DNA of 44,368 nucleotides, from the NCBI RefSeq assembly GCF_008042125.1, contig NZ_RDBI01000057.1, forward strand, positions 114,806 to 159,173, in the 5' to 3' direction. The stretch comes from Streptomyces sp. MS191. Lineage in GTDB: Bacteria; Actinomycetota; Actinomycetes; Streptomycetales; Streptomycetaceae. Made by a program: the position numbers and the translations under genes. The notes below the pieces were generated by a model. That model ran no database searches, was not told the origin of the DNA, and worked only from the letters and a program-made list of their open reading frames with translations. Shown here one piece after another: positions 7,675 to 15,625 of the stretch (position 1 is its first letter; every line of letters begins with the position of its first letter).

Positions 7675-10436
7675 CCGCGCTCGTCCGGGCCGACGGAAAC
7701 GTCCTCGTCGACCGGGAGGAAGCGCTGGCGGCGTTCCATCGTCTGTGCCGGGATCCGCGTGAGCGGCTGCTGTTCGTGTACGGCATGGCCGGGCAGGGCA
7801 AGACCACGTTGCTCTCGCATCTGGTGGACACCATCGCTCCCGCTCACGGACTCACGGGGAATCTTCTCGACCTGGAGCACCTCACCGACTTCGAGGCGAG
7901 CACAGCCGACGGCATCGCTTTCGCGGGGCGCGCGCTGGATGCCGTAGCCCGGTGTTTCGAGATGCACAGCGGGACGGTCCTGAAGGAATACCGCCGAAGC
8001 CGCGGCATCGCGGCGGACACCGTCCGCAATTTCCTTACCTCCGTGCCACGCCTGCGGCTGCGTCAACGGGCGTCCCGCAACAGTTCGATCTCCAATGTGT
8101 CGATCTCCTGGGAGGGACACAGCGACGGGTGCCGCCTGGCCCTGCTGCGGGACAACGAACTCAGCCGGATGACCGAGGCATTGTTACGCGGCGTGGTTGA
8201 TCACCGGGGCGAACTTCCGCCCGGCGCCCGCCACGTGCTGTGCATAGACACCTCCGAGCGCCTGCACTTCCTCGACGGGAGTGCAGCCGACCGGGCGGAC
8301 GGCGGCAACGGCGTCCGTCACTGGCTTGTGTCCGACGTGCTGGCGAACCTGCTCGACGCGTGGCCCGGACTGGCCGTCGTACTGGCGGGACGCGAGCCGC
8401 TCACCCCGCCTGCGGGGCATCGCGCCAAACAGGTCCGGCTGGACGCGTGGCGAGAGCACCACACTCACACCTACCTGAGCGCCCACGGCATCACCGCACC
8501 CACAGCGGCCCGCTCCGTGCACCAGCTTTCCGGTGGGCTGCCCTTGTGGGCGAACGTGCTCGCCGAGATCTGCGCGACAGCCGGATCCCCGGCCTCGGAC
8601 CTTGTGCTGCCGACGTCCGCCTACGAGCCGGATCCAATGTGGACCTCGAGGGTTCTACTCTCCCGGCTTCCGGAGAAGCGCCGCCGGGTAGTGGCCGCAG
8701 CTTCAGTCCTGCGTCGCATCGAACGTGACGCCCTTGTGGCTCTCCTCGATGTCGTGGACCCGGCTCACGCGGCCCTGGCCGGTCGCGCTGCCCACGTGCT
8801 GGAAGCCGCCGGAGACCAGGGCGGCGAGCCGCATGCCGACGGCCTGTCCGGCAACTGGTTCGAAGACCTTTGTTCGTACAGTTTCGTCCACAGTCAGCGC
8901 ACCCCATCCGGCGGGTTCGAGCACCGCATGCATCCGCTGGTGCGAGGCGCGATCCTCTCCTACCTGGAGCGTGAACAGACCGGTCTGCTGCGCATCCTGC
9001 ACAAGGCGGCCACCCGCCACCACCACGCAAGGGGCAACTGGATGGACGCGTTGTTCCATGCCTTGTCGACCGGAGAGGACACGGCGATGGCAACCTGGAA
9101 GGAACAGCTCGACCTTGCCCTGTCCCGCTACGACTTCAGTACCTCTCTGCGCCTTGTGGAACTTGTCGTCTCCGACGATGCGGGTCCGGCGACGGCCGAC
9201 CGCGCGCAGCTGATGGTGGAGGCGCACATCGCGGCGGGACGGATCGCCTTCTTCCAGATGCGCCTCGACGACGCCGAGATCAGTTACCGCCGCGCCCGGG
9301 ACATGGCCGACGAGAGGGGTGACCGCGTCGGGGCAGCCACAGCCCTTCTACACCTGGCTGAACTGAGCCACCGCAGACTGGACGTGCCGAAAGCGGACGA
9401 AGCGGTCAACGACGCGCTGATCTTGTTCGAACGGGAGCACCATGTGCGAGGGCGCGCCGAGAGTCTGCACCGGCTGGGACATCTTCGGTTGGCGCGCATG
9501 GACATCGCCGGAGCCAGCCAGGCGGCCGCCGACAGCCTCGTCCTGTTCCGCGCCCAGGGTGACGCGCTGGGCCAGGCCCGCGCCCTGGAGTTGCTGGGGC
9601 ACATCCGGCTCGGACAGGCCGACCTCGCGGGTGCCAAGGAGCACATCAAGAACTCGCTCACCCTGTACGACCGCGAGGAAGACCTGCGTGGCCTTGCTTC
9701 CACCCTGGGGCTGGTCGCTGACATCTCATTGCTCCAGGGATTCGTGGCGGAGGCCACCGAGGCGGCGGACCGGGCCCGAAGCATCTACCGACAGACCGGT
9801 GACGCCTTCCGCGAGGCAGGAGCGGTGCACATCTTCGGCAGGGTCCGGCTGGCCGCGGGCGACCTACTTGGGGCGGAAAGCGACGCCCGCGTCGAACTGT
9901 CGGTGCACGAACGTACGGGCAACCAGCTCGGGCAGGCCAATGCCCTGCACTTGCTCGGCACCGTCCATCTTGCCGCCGGACGGACCGATGAGGCGGTTCA
10001 GGCGGCACTCGGCGCCCGCACAAGGTACGAAGAGGTCGGAAATCCCCTGGGTGCGGCACACGCGGTGCAGCTCCTCGGCCGAGTCGCCCTTGGCAAATGC
10101 CATGAGGCCGACGCTGAGCCCTTGTTCACGCAAGCCCTCGATCAGTACCGGCGGGTCGGGAATCCGCTGGGAGAAGCCGACGCCTTGTACTGGCGCGCCA
10201 TGTGTGAAGAACGGCTCGGCAGGCCTGCTGATGCCGTGGCCGACGCAGAGGCCGCCGCCGACATCTACGCCAGGCTGGGCGGCAATCGGGGTCTGGGAGA
10301 GAGCGCATCCCTGGCCGCCCGACTGCACCTGGCTGCCAGCCGCTCCGATCGCGCGGAACTGCGGCTGCGGCAGGCACGCAAGGCGTTCCGGCTGATCGGC
10401 GACACGGAGCACGAACGTACGGCAGGCGGCTGCTGA
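7671..10436 (+). CDS. STAND-type NTPase with C-terminal TPR repeats
   Basis: This 921-residue protein starts at a GTG overlapping the upstream stop. A STAND/NB-ARC-like core is visible: Walker A GMAGQGKTT (residues 38-46), Walker B HVLCIDTSE (188-196), sensor VVLAGREPL (237-244), GLPLW (289-293, matching GLPL of NB-ARC), and RMHPLVR (419-425) at the MHD position of the winged helix. From about residue 480 to the end runs a long TPR array, with units like ALHLLGTVHLAAGRTDEAVQ and AVQLLGRVALGKCHEADAEP. Such proteins are signal-sensing switches that oligomerise on ATP binding; the TPRs would be the sensor. No effector domain is fused at the N-terminus, so the coupled membrane protein is a candidate effector. 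Role is inferred. Confidence 0.85.
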   Translation: MTALVRADGNVLVDREEALAAFHRLCRDPRERLLFVYGMAGQGKTTLLSHLVDTIAPAHGLTGNLLDLEHLTDFEASTADGIAFAGRALDAVARCFEMHSGTVLKEYRRSRGIAADTVRNFLTSVPRLRLRQRASRNSSISNVSISWEGHSDGCRLALLRDNELSRMTEALLRGVVDHRGELPPGARHVLCIDTSERLHFLDGSAADRADGGNGVRHWLVSDVLANLLDAWPGLAVVLAGREPLTPPAGHRAKQVRLDAWREHHTHTYLSAHGITAPTAARSVHQLSGGLPLWANVLAEICATAGSPASDLVLPTSAYEPDPMWTSRVLLSRLPEKRRRVVAAASVLRRIERDALVALLDVVDPAHAALAGRAAHVLEAAGDQGGEPHADGLSGNWFEDLCSYSFVHSQRTPSGGFEHRMHPLVRGAILSYLEREQTGLLRILHKAATRHHHARGNWMDALFHALSTGEDTAMATWKEQLDLALSRYDFSTSLRLVELVVSDDAGPATADRAQLMVEAHIAAGRIAFFQMRLDDAEISYRRARDMADERGDRVGAATALLHLAELSHRRLDVPKADEAVNDALILFEREHHVRGRAESLHRLGHLRLARMDIAGASQAAADSLVLFRAQGDALGQARALELLGHIRLGQADLAGAKEHIKNSLTLYDREEDLRGLASTLGLVADISLLQGFVAEATEAADRARSIYRQTGDAFREAGAVHIFGRVRLAAGDLLGAESDARVELSVHERTGNQLGQANALHLLGTVHLAAGRTDEAVQAALGARTRYEEVGNPLGAAHAVQLLGRVALGKCHEADAEPLFTQALDQYRRVGNPLGEADALYWRAMCEERLGRPADAVADAEAAADIYARLGGNRGLGESASLAARLHLAASRSDRAELRLRQARKAFRLIGDTEHERTAGGC

Positions 10437-10465
10437 TACTGCAACAGGAACAGGGAGTCCAGTAG

Positions 10466-10600
10466 ATGGCGTCCTGCGACCGCTGGACGACGACACTCGA
10501 CCTCGACTTCGTTTCGATCGAACCGAAGCGGCTTCATCGAACGCTTGAGAACCGCGAACGTCGAGATCCGCAGGTATCATGCCGAGCCAGCCCTCCATGA
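10466..10600 (+). CDS. Possible small ORF after the STAND gene
   Basis: A 44-codon frame (MASCDRWTTTLDLDFVSIEP, then KRLHRTLENRERRDPQ) begins 29 bases after the STAND stop and has a GGGAG site upstream. No family is recognised. It overlaps, on the other strand, the tail of a degenerate gene copy, so it may be spurious. Confidence 0.25.
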   Translation: MASCDRWTTTLDLDFVSIEPKRLHRTLENRERRDPQVSCRASPP

Positions 10601-10800
10601 CGGTGCTCGATGTCGGTGCAGCACACCTCCTCAAGGGATCCTGCGCGGCGGCCGCCGTCCTGGAAGTAGACCCCCTCAGCCCCCGGCGGCGATCTCCTGC
10701 AGCTCCACATCACTGCCACCGGCTTCTTGTGCCTGGAAGAGGCGGGCGGCATAAGGCGGGGGCAGGGCAATGTTCAGGTGACGCACGCGGGACTCGTCCG
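10585..10800 (-). pseudogene. Degenerate small conserved gene, copy A
   Basis: The minus strand encodes RVRHLNIALPPPYAARLFQA then SDVELQEIAAG. After one extra G in a G5 run (near 10681) it continues in another frame as EGVYFQDGGRRAGSLEEV and CTDIEHRHGG. The second part aligns with FQDRGRRAGDLEVVRMLDVEH at 11115-11199, showing that the two stretches are copies of one short gene family. The start is not clear. Function unknown. Confidence 0.45.
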
Positions 10801-11114
10801 TCGACCCGATCGGTGCTGTGTAGCCGAGGCGGGCGCGGGTGGGCGGAGTGTGGAGGCGCGGGGCATGTGCGTCGCGTGGTGACGGCGAGCAGGGGCTGCG
10901 GCGGTGACGGCACTGTGCCGGGTGGCTGCCCAAGCGGCACAAGCCCGAGCAGCGTGGACAGCACGAAGGCCGCATTCAATTCCTTGACCTGCGGCTTTTC
11001 GCCGAGGTCGGGCATTTCATGCGGCCTGGTGGGCTGCTACGGCACGGCCTGCCGCCTACCTTAGTTATGGGGCGCTGGACGGGGTTTGTTACCCGCGTGC
11101 TCGCATGATGGGCG

Positions 11115-11199
11115 TCACAGCTCGAACTCGATGTGCTCGACGTCGAGCATGCGGACCACTTCGAGGTCGCCGGCGCGGCGGCCGCGGTCCTGGAAGTCT
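11115..11199 (-). pseudogene. 3' end of the same small gene family, copy B
   Basis: The minus strand reads DFQDRGRRAGDLEVVRMLDV then EHIEFEL and a stop at 11115. It matches the end of copy A. Its 5' part is replaced by an IS21 istA fragment whose reading ends at the same point, so an insertion or deletion fused the two. Confidence 0.45.
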
Positions 11200-11440
11200 T
11201 GTCGGTGCGTTTCCCCTGTTCAAGGGCGGCGTAAGTCTCGACGAGCTGGCCCTCGTGGAAGACCTGGACCATGGTGGCGGTGGAGCGGACGTCGACGCGA
11301 CAGCCGATCAGCTTCCAGGGCACCGAGTAGAGGGTGCGGCCAACCTTGACGTGGATGTCGGGGCCGACGGTGGCGGTGGACCAGCGGGTGGACCAGCAGG
11401 CGAGCACGAAGGGCTTGTCCGGTAGCGGCAAACGGTTCCC
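11199..11440 (-). pseudogene. IS21-family IstA transposase, C-terminal fragment
   Basis: The minus strand encodes RLPLPDKPFVLACWSTRW, VGPDIHVKVGRTLYSVPWKL, IGCRVDVRSTATMVQVFHEG and TYAALEQGKRTDK. This is the conserved Mu-transposase-like C-terminal beta domain of IstA. The catalytic core upstream is missing, and the usual DYPPEKIAF continuation after GKRTDK is lost at the junction with copy B. No istB is present. This is a dead remnant. Confidence 0.75.
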
Positions 11441-11490
11441 GATGAGTAACATGATCGCTCAATACTCAACAGCGTTCCCGTGGAGCAGCC

Positions 11491-12213
11491 GTGCCGGCAG
11501 ACCGCAGACCGTCGCCCGTCGCGCAGAACTTGGTCCGGTCAGGCCTGGTGCTCGCAGGAGCGGCCGGCATCATCGGCGACGCGGTGCAGAGCTTCCAAGG
11601 CGCCGGCCCGGCCGAGTTCTGGATCTACTTCACCATCCAGAGCAACCTGCTGCTCGTCGCCTACTTCGCCCTGCTGCTGGTCCGCGCCCCGGGCCGTTCC
11701 GGCAGCGGGCAGGACTGGCTGCCGGTGGTCAAGGGCGCGGTGACGCTGTACATCCTCATCACCGGCCTGGTCTTCAACCTGCTGCTCGCCAACCCGGCCA
11801 GCCCCTTCTACGTCATGATTTCGGAGACGCACTACAACTGGCACAGCGTCATGCTGCACATCGTCACTCCGACCGCAGCCCTGCTGGACTGGCTGGTCTT
11901 CGGCCCCAAGGGCTCCTTGGCCTGGCGGCACGCCCTCCAGTGGCTCGGGTTCCCGCTGCTCTACCTCGCCTTCGCCCTCGTCCGCGGCGTCATGGTCACC
12001 ACGGGTACGCGCTACCCGTACCCGTTCGTGGACGTCGCCCAGTACGGCTACGGCGCGGTGGCCATCAACTGCGTGGCCCTGGCGCTGGCCTTCTACCTGC
12101 TGGGAGTCGTCCTGGTGGCCGTCGACCGCAGGTTCACCGGGCGCAGGCACCTTGCCCCCGTCGCCCCGACCGCCGAGACCGAGCCCACCGCGCACTCCGG
12201 CCGGCAGTACTGA
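11491..12213 (+). CDS. Pr6Pr-like integral membrane protein
   Basis: The 240-residue protein has about six hydrophobic helices, including LVLAGAAGIIGDAV, FWIYFTIQSNLLLVAYFALL, VTLYILITGLVFNLLL, WLGFPLLYLAFALVRGVMV and CVALALAFYLLGVVLVAV. The motifs FTIQSNLLL, HSVMLHIVTPTAALLDWLVF and RYPYPFVDVAQYGYGAVAIN are characteristic of the Pr6Pr/FAR-17a-like actinobacterial membrane family. The conserved His in HYNWHSVMLHIV may be functional. Its substrate is unknown. The start is a GTG with a GGAG site; a polar tail ends the protein. It is intact although flanked by IS remnants. Confidence 0.75.
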   Translation: MPADRRPSPVAQNLVRSGLVLAGAAGIIGDAVQSFQGAGPAEFWIYFTIQSNLLLVAYFALLLVRAPGRSGSGQDWLPVVKGAVTLYILITGLVFNLLLANPASPFYVMISETHYNWHSVMLHIVTPTAALLDWLVFGPKGSLAWRHALQWLGFPLLYLAFALVRGVMVTTGTRYPYPFVDVAQYGYGAVAINCVALALAFYLLGVVLVAVDRRFTGRRHLAPVAPTAETEPTAHSGRQY

Positions 12214-12301
12214 AACCTGGTCCGCCGCGGGTCCGGCATGCCGTGACGTCTGCTCGAGGTCCGCCGGGGCCGCAGCGGTGCGGAGGGCCTCCCGGGCGCG
12301 G

Positions 12302-12496
12302 TCAGCTCGGGTCTTGCTCGTCCTCCAGGGCGGGGGGTGCCTGCCAGACCAGGGTTTCCAGCGGCCGCTGCAGGCGCCGCCTCGGGCCCGGCAGGGGGTT
12401 CGTCAACGCGGACATCTCGTCGCTGAACAGGACGATCGGCTTGGCCGGTGCGTCACTGGTCGTGGCGACGGCCGCGTGCGGGTTGTTCCTCGTCAT
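12302..12496 (-). CDS. Small protein, unrecognised; peptide-precursor-like composition
   Basis: This 64-residue product begins MTRNNPHAAVATTSDAPAKP, continues IVLFSDEMSALTNPLPGPRR and ends LVWQAPPALEDEQDPS. A strong site (GGGGGAGA) lies 5-8 bases before the ATG at 12496. It has no Cys or membrane segment. Its low-complexity N-terminal half and defined C-terminal half recall a leader and core, but no maturation enzyme is adjacent. I do not recognise a family. Confidence 0.45.
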   Translation of the reverse strand: MTRNNPHAAVATTSDAPAKPIVLFSDEMSALTNPLPGPRRRLQRPLETLVWQAPPALEDEQDPS

Positions 12497-13027
12497 CTGC
12501 TCTCCCCCGTGGTGGTGTGGGCGCTGCCTTGTGCGAAGCGCTGTGCTCGTTCGACCACCGCTTCACCATACGGGCCCGTCGTGCCCGCACTCCAACCAGT
12601 TCGGCGCAGATACGTCTGAACCAGGGCGGGGCTGTCGCGGTTCGGCGAGCCGGTCCTGCATCGGCTCCTGCGCCAGGCCCTTGCCTCCGCCTTCGAATCC
12701 CGCACCGACACCCGGGCCGGCACCGGCTTACGTCACCTGCGGCGCCTCTGGGGGGTTCCAGCGGGCCCGCCACCAGGCCAGCACGATTTGCCGACCTCGG
12801 CCGGCATCGTCCCGGCGACGGTGATGCTGATCTCCAAGCCCTATATGGAGAGGCGGTCGTTCGCCACTGCCCGCGAAGACCTCGCCGAACCGGCGGACTG
12901 GTCGGTGGCCCACCAGAAGATCGCACTGTCCCACCGAGACGCGCTTCTTGCGCCGTTGGATGATGCGGCCGGCTGCGTCGTAGGTCCACTTTGCGCGGGC
13001 GGCGACCACCTGAGAGTGATCGGTGCT
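12497..13027. other. Intergenic stretch, no recognisable gene
   Basis: About 530 bases between the small protein and the IS701-like fragment. Frames on both strands are Arg/Pro/Gly-rich shadows without family motifs. The minus strand beyond the IS701 block has readable segments such as RKKRVSVGQCDLLVGHRPV, but I cannot assign them. Confidence 0.4.
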
Positions 13028-13100
13028 GATTTGCCGCTGGACCCCGGCCGACCGCACACCCTTCTTCAAAAAGCCGGTGACGTCCACGATCAGCACCGCT
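13028..13100 (-). pseudogene. IS701-family transposase fragment
   Basis: The minus strand reads VLIVDVTGFLKKGVRSAGVQ then RQ. This is the first catalytic block of IS701-family DDE transposases, normally VLVVDETGFLKKG-R-SAGVQRQ. The usual E after the catalytic D is replaced by V. Flanking sequence on either side no longer matches the family. A decayed remnant. Confidence 0.65.
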
Positions 13101-13342
13101 CTGGCCGAGTACTGCCGCCGGCACGAGCTCGCCCTGCACGGGGCCTTCACCGAACGGACCGCGGGCAGCGTCGCGGATGAGCGACTCGTATGCGGCATGC
13201 ACGTCCTCCGGGACGTCCAGCCGTGTCAAGGATCGCCTGGGTGTCCGGGCGGGGGTCGGTCAGCGCTTGGAGCTTCTCCCACTTGGAGACGGTCCGCACG
13301 CCCCATGCGCCGCCCGACTCATCACCGGAGAGGGACATCGCC

Positions 13343-13567
13343 ATGGAAATCTTCGAGCGCGACAGGCTGGGCGCCTACTTCACCAAGATCGCCACCACCT
13401 TCGCCCCCGACGAGAAGACCGCAGCCCTGATCACGCACCTGCTGCCGGAGACCGGCCGGGCCGGCGTCAGCCGAGTGGAAACGCCTGGGGACCAAATGCC
13501 CGACGTCCGGTGTGCTCAGTCCGTGAGGAAGGCACCTGCGCGGCAAGCGCGGCACACGAAGACGTAA
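13343..13567 (+). CDS. Short ORF, probably a truncated gene
   Basis: An ATG with a GGAGAGG site starts MEIFERDRLGAYFTKIATTF then APDEKTAALITHLLPE, which reads like a genuine N-terminal helix pair. After about residue 45 the product becomes Arg-rich and enters the 3' end of the convergent gene, suggesting that the original 3' part was lost near 13460. The product as written is 74 residues. Family not recognised. Confidence 0.35.
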   Translation: MEIFERDRLGAYFTKIATTFAPDEKTAALITHLLPETGRAGVSRVETPGDQMPDVRCAQSVRKAPARQARHTKT

Positions 13568-14178
13568 CCCAGTTGGCCGCCCAGGTTCATCGCGGTCTCC
13601 GAGGAGATCCCTGCCTCCAGATGCGCCGCGAAATCCATCGCGCCCGCACAGGAGGGACATGCGGGCAGTCGGTCGTCCTCAAGATAGGAGGGGCTGCCTC
13701 CGAACGACCCGAGCACTTCGCGCTGCTTCCCGAACCGTTCTCCGGGTTCCCGCTTCCATCCCGACCGGGCAAGGTCGTATGCGTCAGGCACGAGTTCGTC
13801 GCCGTCATCGTCGTCGTATGTGTCATCGGGGTCGATCGTGACGACCTGGGTTCGGATCGCTGAGGTGGCGGGCAGGAGCGTCAGTCCCGTCTCGGGCACA
13901 GCCATCGGCTGCAGTCCCTCCCGGGGGAACAGGTAGGCCCGGTTCGCGCCGGAACTGGCGTCCCAGAATTCACATGCGCCGGGGTCGTTCTGGCACACGA
14001 ACACCGACAGAACACCATCCTCGACGGGAAGATGAGCGAAGAACTGCAGCGGCCCTCCACAGCAGGAGCCGCACATGGGCCACGCGAATCCCGCAGGAGC
14101 CAGCGGCACGCCCCCGGTACGCGGGACGTCGGAGTCTGCCGGAGCGGTGCCGTCATAAATCATCAGAGTGGTCTGCAT
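13516..14178 (-). CDS. DUF1963-like cysteine-rich protein
   Basis: This 220-residue soluble protein starts MQTTLMIYDGTAPADSDVPR and carries FAWPMCGSCCGGPLQFFAHL, VFVCQNDPGACEFWDASSG, a central acidic loop (TIDPDDTYDDDDGDELVPD), then LPACPSCAGAMDFAAHLEAG and YVFVCRACRAGAFLTD. The CxxC pairs suggest two zinc-knuckle units in a beta-rich fold, as in YwqG/DUF1963-type proteins. Function unknown. The ATG at 14178 is the natural start. The acidic loop may bind metal. No operon partner is evident. Confidence 0.6.
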   Translation of the reverse strand: MQTTLMIYDGTAPADSDVPRTGGVPLAPAGFAWPMCGSCCGGPLQFFAHLPVEDGVLSVFVCQNDPGACEFWDASSGANRAYLFPREGLQPMAVPETGLTLLPATSAIRTQVVTIDPDDTYDDDDGDELVPDAYDLARSGWKREPGERFGKQREVLGSFGGSPSYLEDDRLPACPSCAGAMDFAAHLEAGISSETAMNLGGQLGYVFVCRACRAGAFLTD

Positions 14179-14419
14179 GGCGACAGGCTAGAGGCGGGTC
14201 GCCACCGCATGCCCCCGGCCCCGGCTCGGCCTCAGACGTTGCCGTAGCCGGCGCACCTGCTCCGTGACGGTGTACTCCGGTGGACGTGGCCGCGCCCCCG
14301 GACGGAGATGTACGGGGCGCGGTACGAGGCGGGTGGGTGAGCGAGGACCAATCGGCTCGGTGGCCCGTGTCGCGGCTCAGGGTAGGGGCGTCCTGCCCGT
14401 GTACGGGTCGGGACGCCCG

Positions 14420-14982
14420 TCAGAAGTAGGAGACGGCTCTCTTGGGGGTGGCCTCGGAGTTGTTGCCGTACGTCCGGGTCCAGTCGATGGTGCGGCCCTG
14501 GTACGTGCCGCGTGCCGTCAGGGTGACGGGGCGCGCTTGGCGTGCAGGTGGCGTGCTGAACGGCTGGACCTGCTTGATCCGCTCGGCGTAGAGGTCTGGG
14601 ACGGTTTGCAGTTTGTCCCGCCGAGCCCGGTTCCAGTCGGCTGCGGTGCGGCAGTCCGGTAGGCCGACCATGCGCGGCTTGGACGGCTCCTGGCCGTCCA
14701 GGTGAGTTCCCACATGCAGGCGTCCAGGGCGCTCCGCAGCGGGTGCAGGGCATCGCCGAGGCAGAGGGACCATTCGTCGGTCGGCGGTGGAGCGACAACC
14801 TTGGAGAGGAACGATACGGTCGTCCGGTCGTCGCAGATGCGGGGCTCGACGGTGTAGGGGGCGCCGGCGGCCCACAGGTTGATTCGCGCGCGCAGGTCGG
14901 CAAAGGTCTGGATCGCGCGGGCGATCTTCATCTGCGGCCAAGTCGAGAATCGAGGCGTAGCGATCCCTACGTGTTTGTTCAC
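14420..14982 (-). pseudogene. Chimeric, frameshifted gene ending in an SSI-like tail
   Basis: The first part reads MKIARAIQTFADLRARINLW, APYTVEPRICDDRTTVSFL and EWSLCLGDALHPLRSALDAC, a pattern I know from streptomycete hypothetical proteins. Near 14703 the frame slips and continues HLDGQEPSKPRMVGLPDCR, then DLYAERIKQVQPFSTPP. The shift could be loss of one CACC unit. The final 37 residues switch to RPVTLTARGTYQGRTIDWTR followed by TYGNNSEATPKRAVSYF. They follow the pattern of the C-terminus of Streptomyces subtilisin inhibitors but lack the usual Cys in the N-x-C-E motif. It looks like a fusion of two broken genes. Confidence 0.5.
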
Positions 14983-15129
14983 TCCAGACGCTACTCGCGG
15001 GCACCGACGCGGCGCCTTACCTTTACCGACCATCGCAGGTCGGCTCCTTCGTAGGTGAGCCTGGATGCTCATGAATCGGCTGCGGGTCGGCGCTGGTCTT
15101 GGCAGGGAAGCCCCGCGGGGGGTGGTCGA

Positions 15130-15544
15130 GGTGCTCCCGCCGGTATTCCGTGTGCTCACCGCAGCCTGATCTACCGCCACGCTGACCTCCACGCAGCCGT
15201 GGCAGCCAAGGCTGACCAACAACACCAACGGGCCTCAGGTCAGCCGCAACTCCCTGCTGAGCAATCTGGCCAACCTCACCGAACGCAACATCCGCCTTGC
15301 GGGCCATGTGGCCCGCCTCGAACAACGCCTGTCCGAAGCCCTTGGCCAAGACGCCTGGCGCGCCACTGGCCTCGGCGCTCCCACCGACTCAGAAACCTTC
15401 CAGCGGAAGATCGACCACCTTGAACAACAAGTCGCCGAGCTCCGTGACCAGCTCTCCGAACGCGAAGAAGACCTCCAGGCATCCCGCGCCACGAACCGCG
15501 AGTTGATGACACAGCTCAACAGCACCCCTCACCGCCCCCGCTGA
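15130..15544 (+). pseudogene. DUF6262-like transposon accessory protein, frameshifted
   Basis: The 5' part reads SLIYRHADLHAAVAAKADQQ in one frame. The rest is in another: GPQVSRNSLLSNLANLTERN, ARLEQRLSEALGQDAWRATG, a coiled coil (QRKIDHLEQQVAELRDQLSE) and ASRATNRELMTQLNSTPHR. This matches DUF6262 proteins, which accompany the tyrosine recombinases of Tn554-like elements in actinobacteria. No recombinase gene remains beside it, so it is a relic of such an element. Confidence 0.65.
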
Positions 15545-15625
15545 CCGGCGAACCCAGACACCAACCGCTGGTCAGTCGATCACAGCCTTCACTTGGGGTG
15601 CGAGCAAGTCGGTTCCGCCCAGCGG

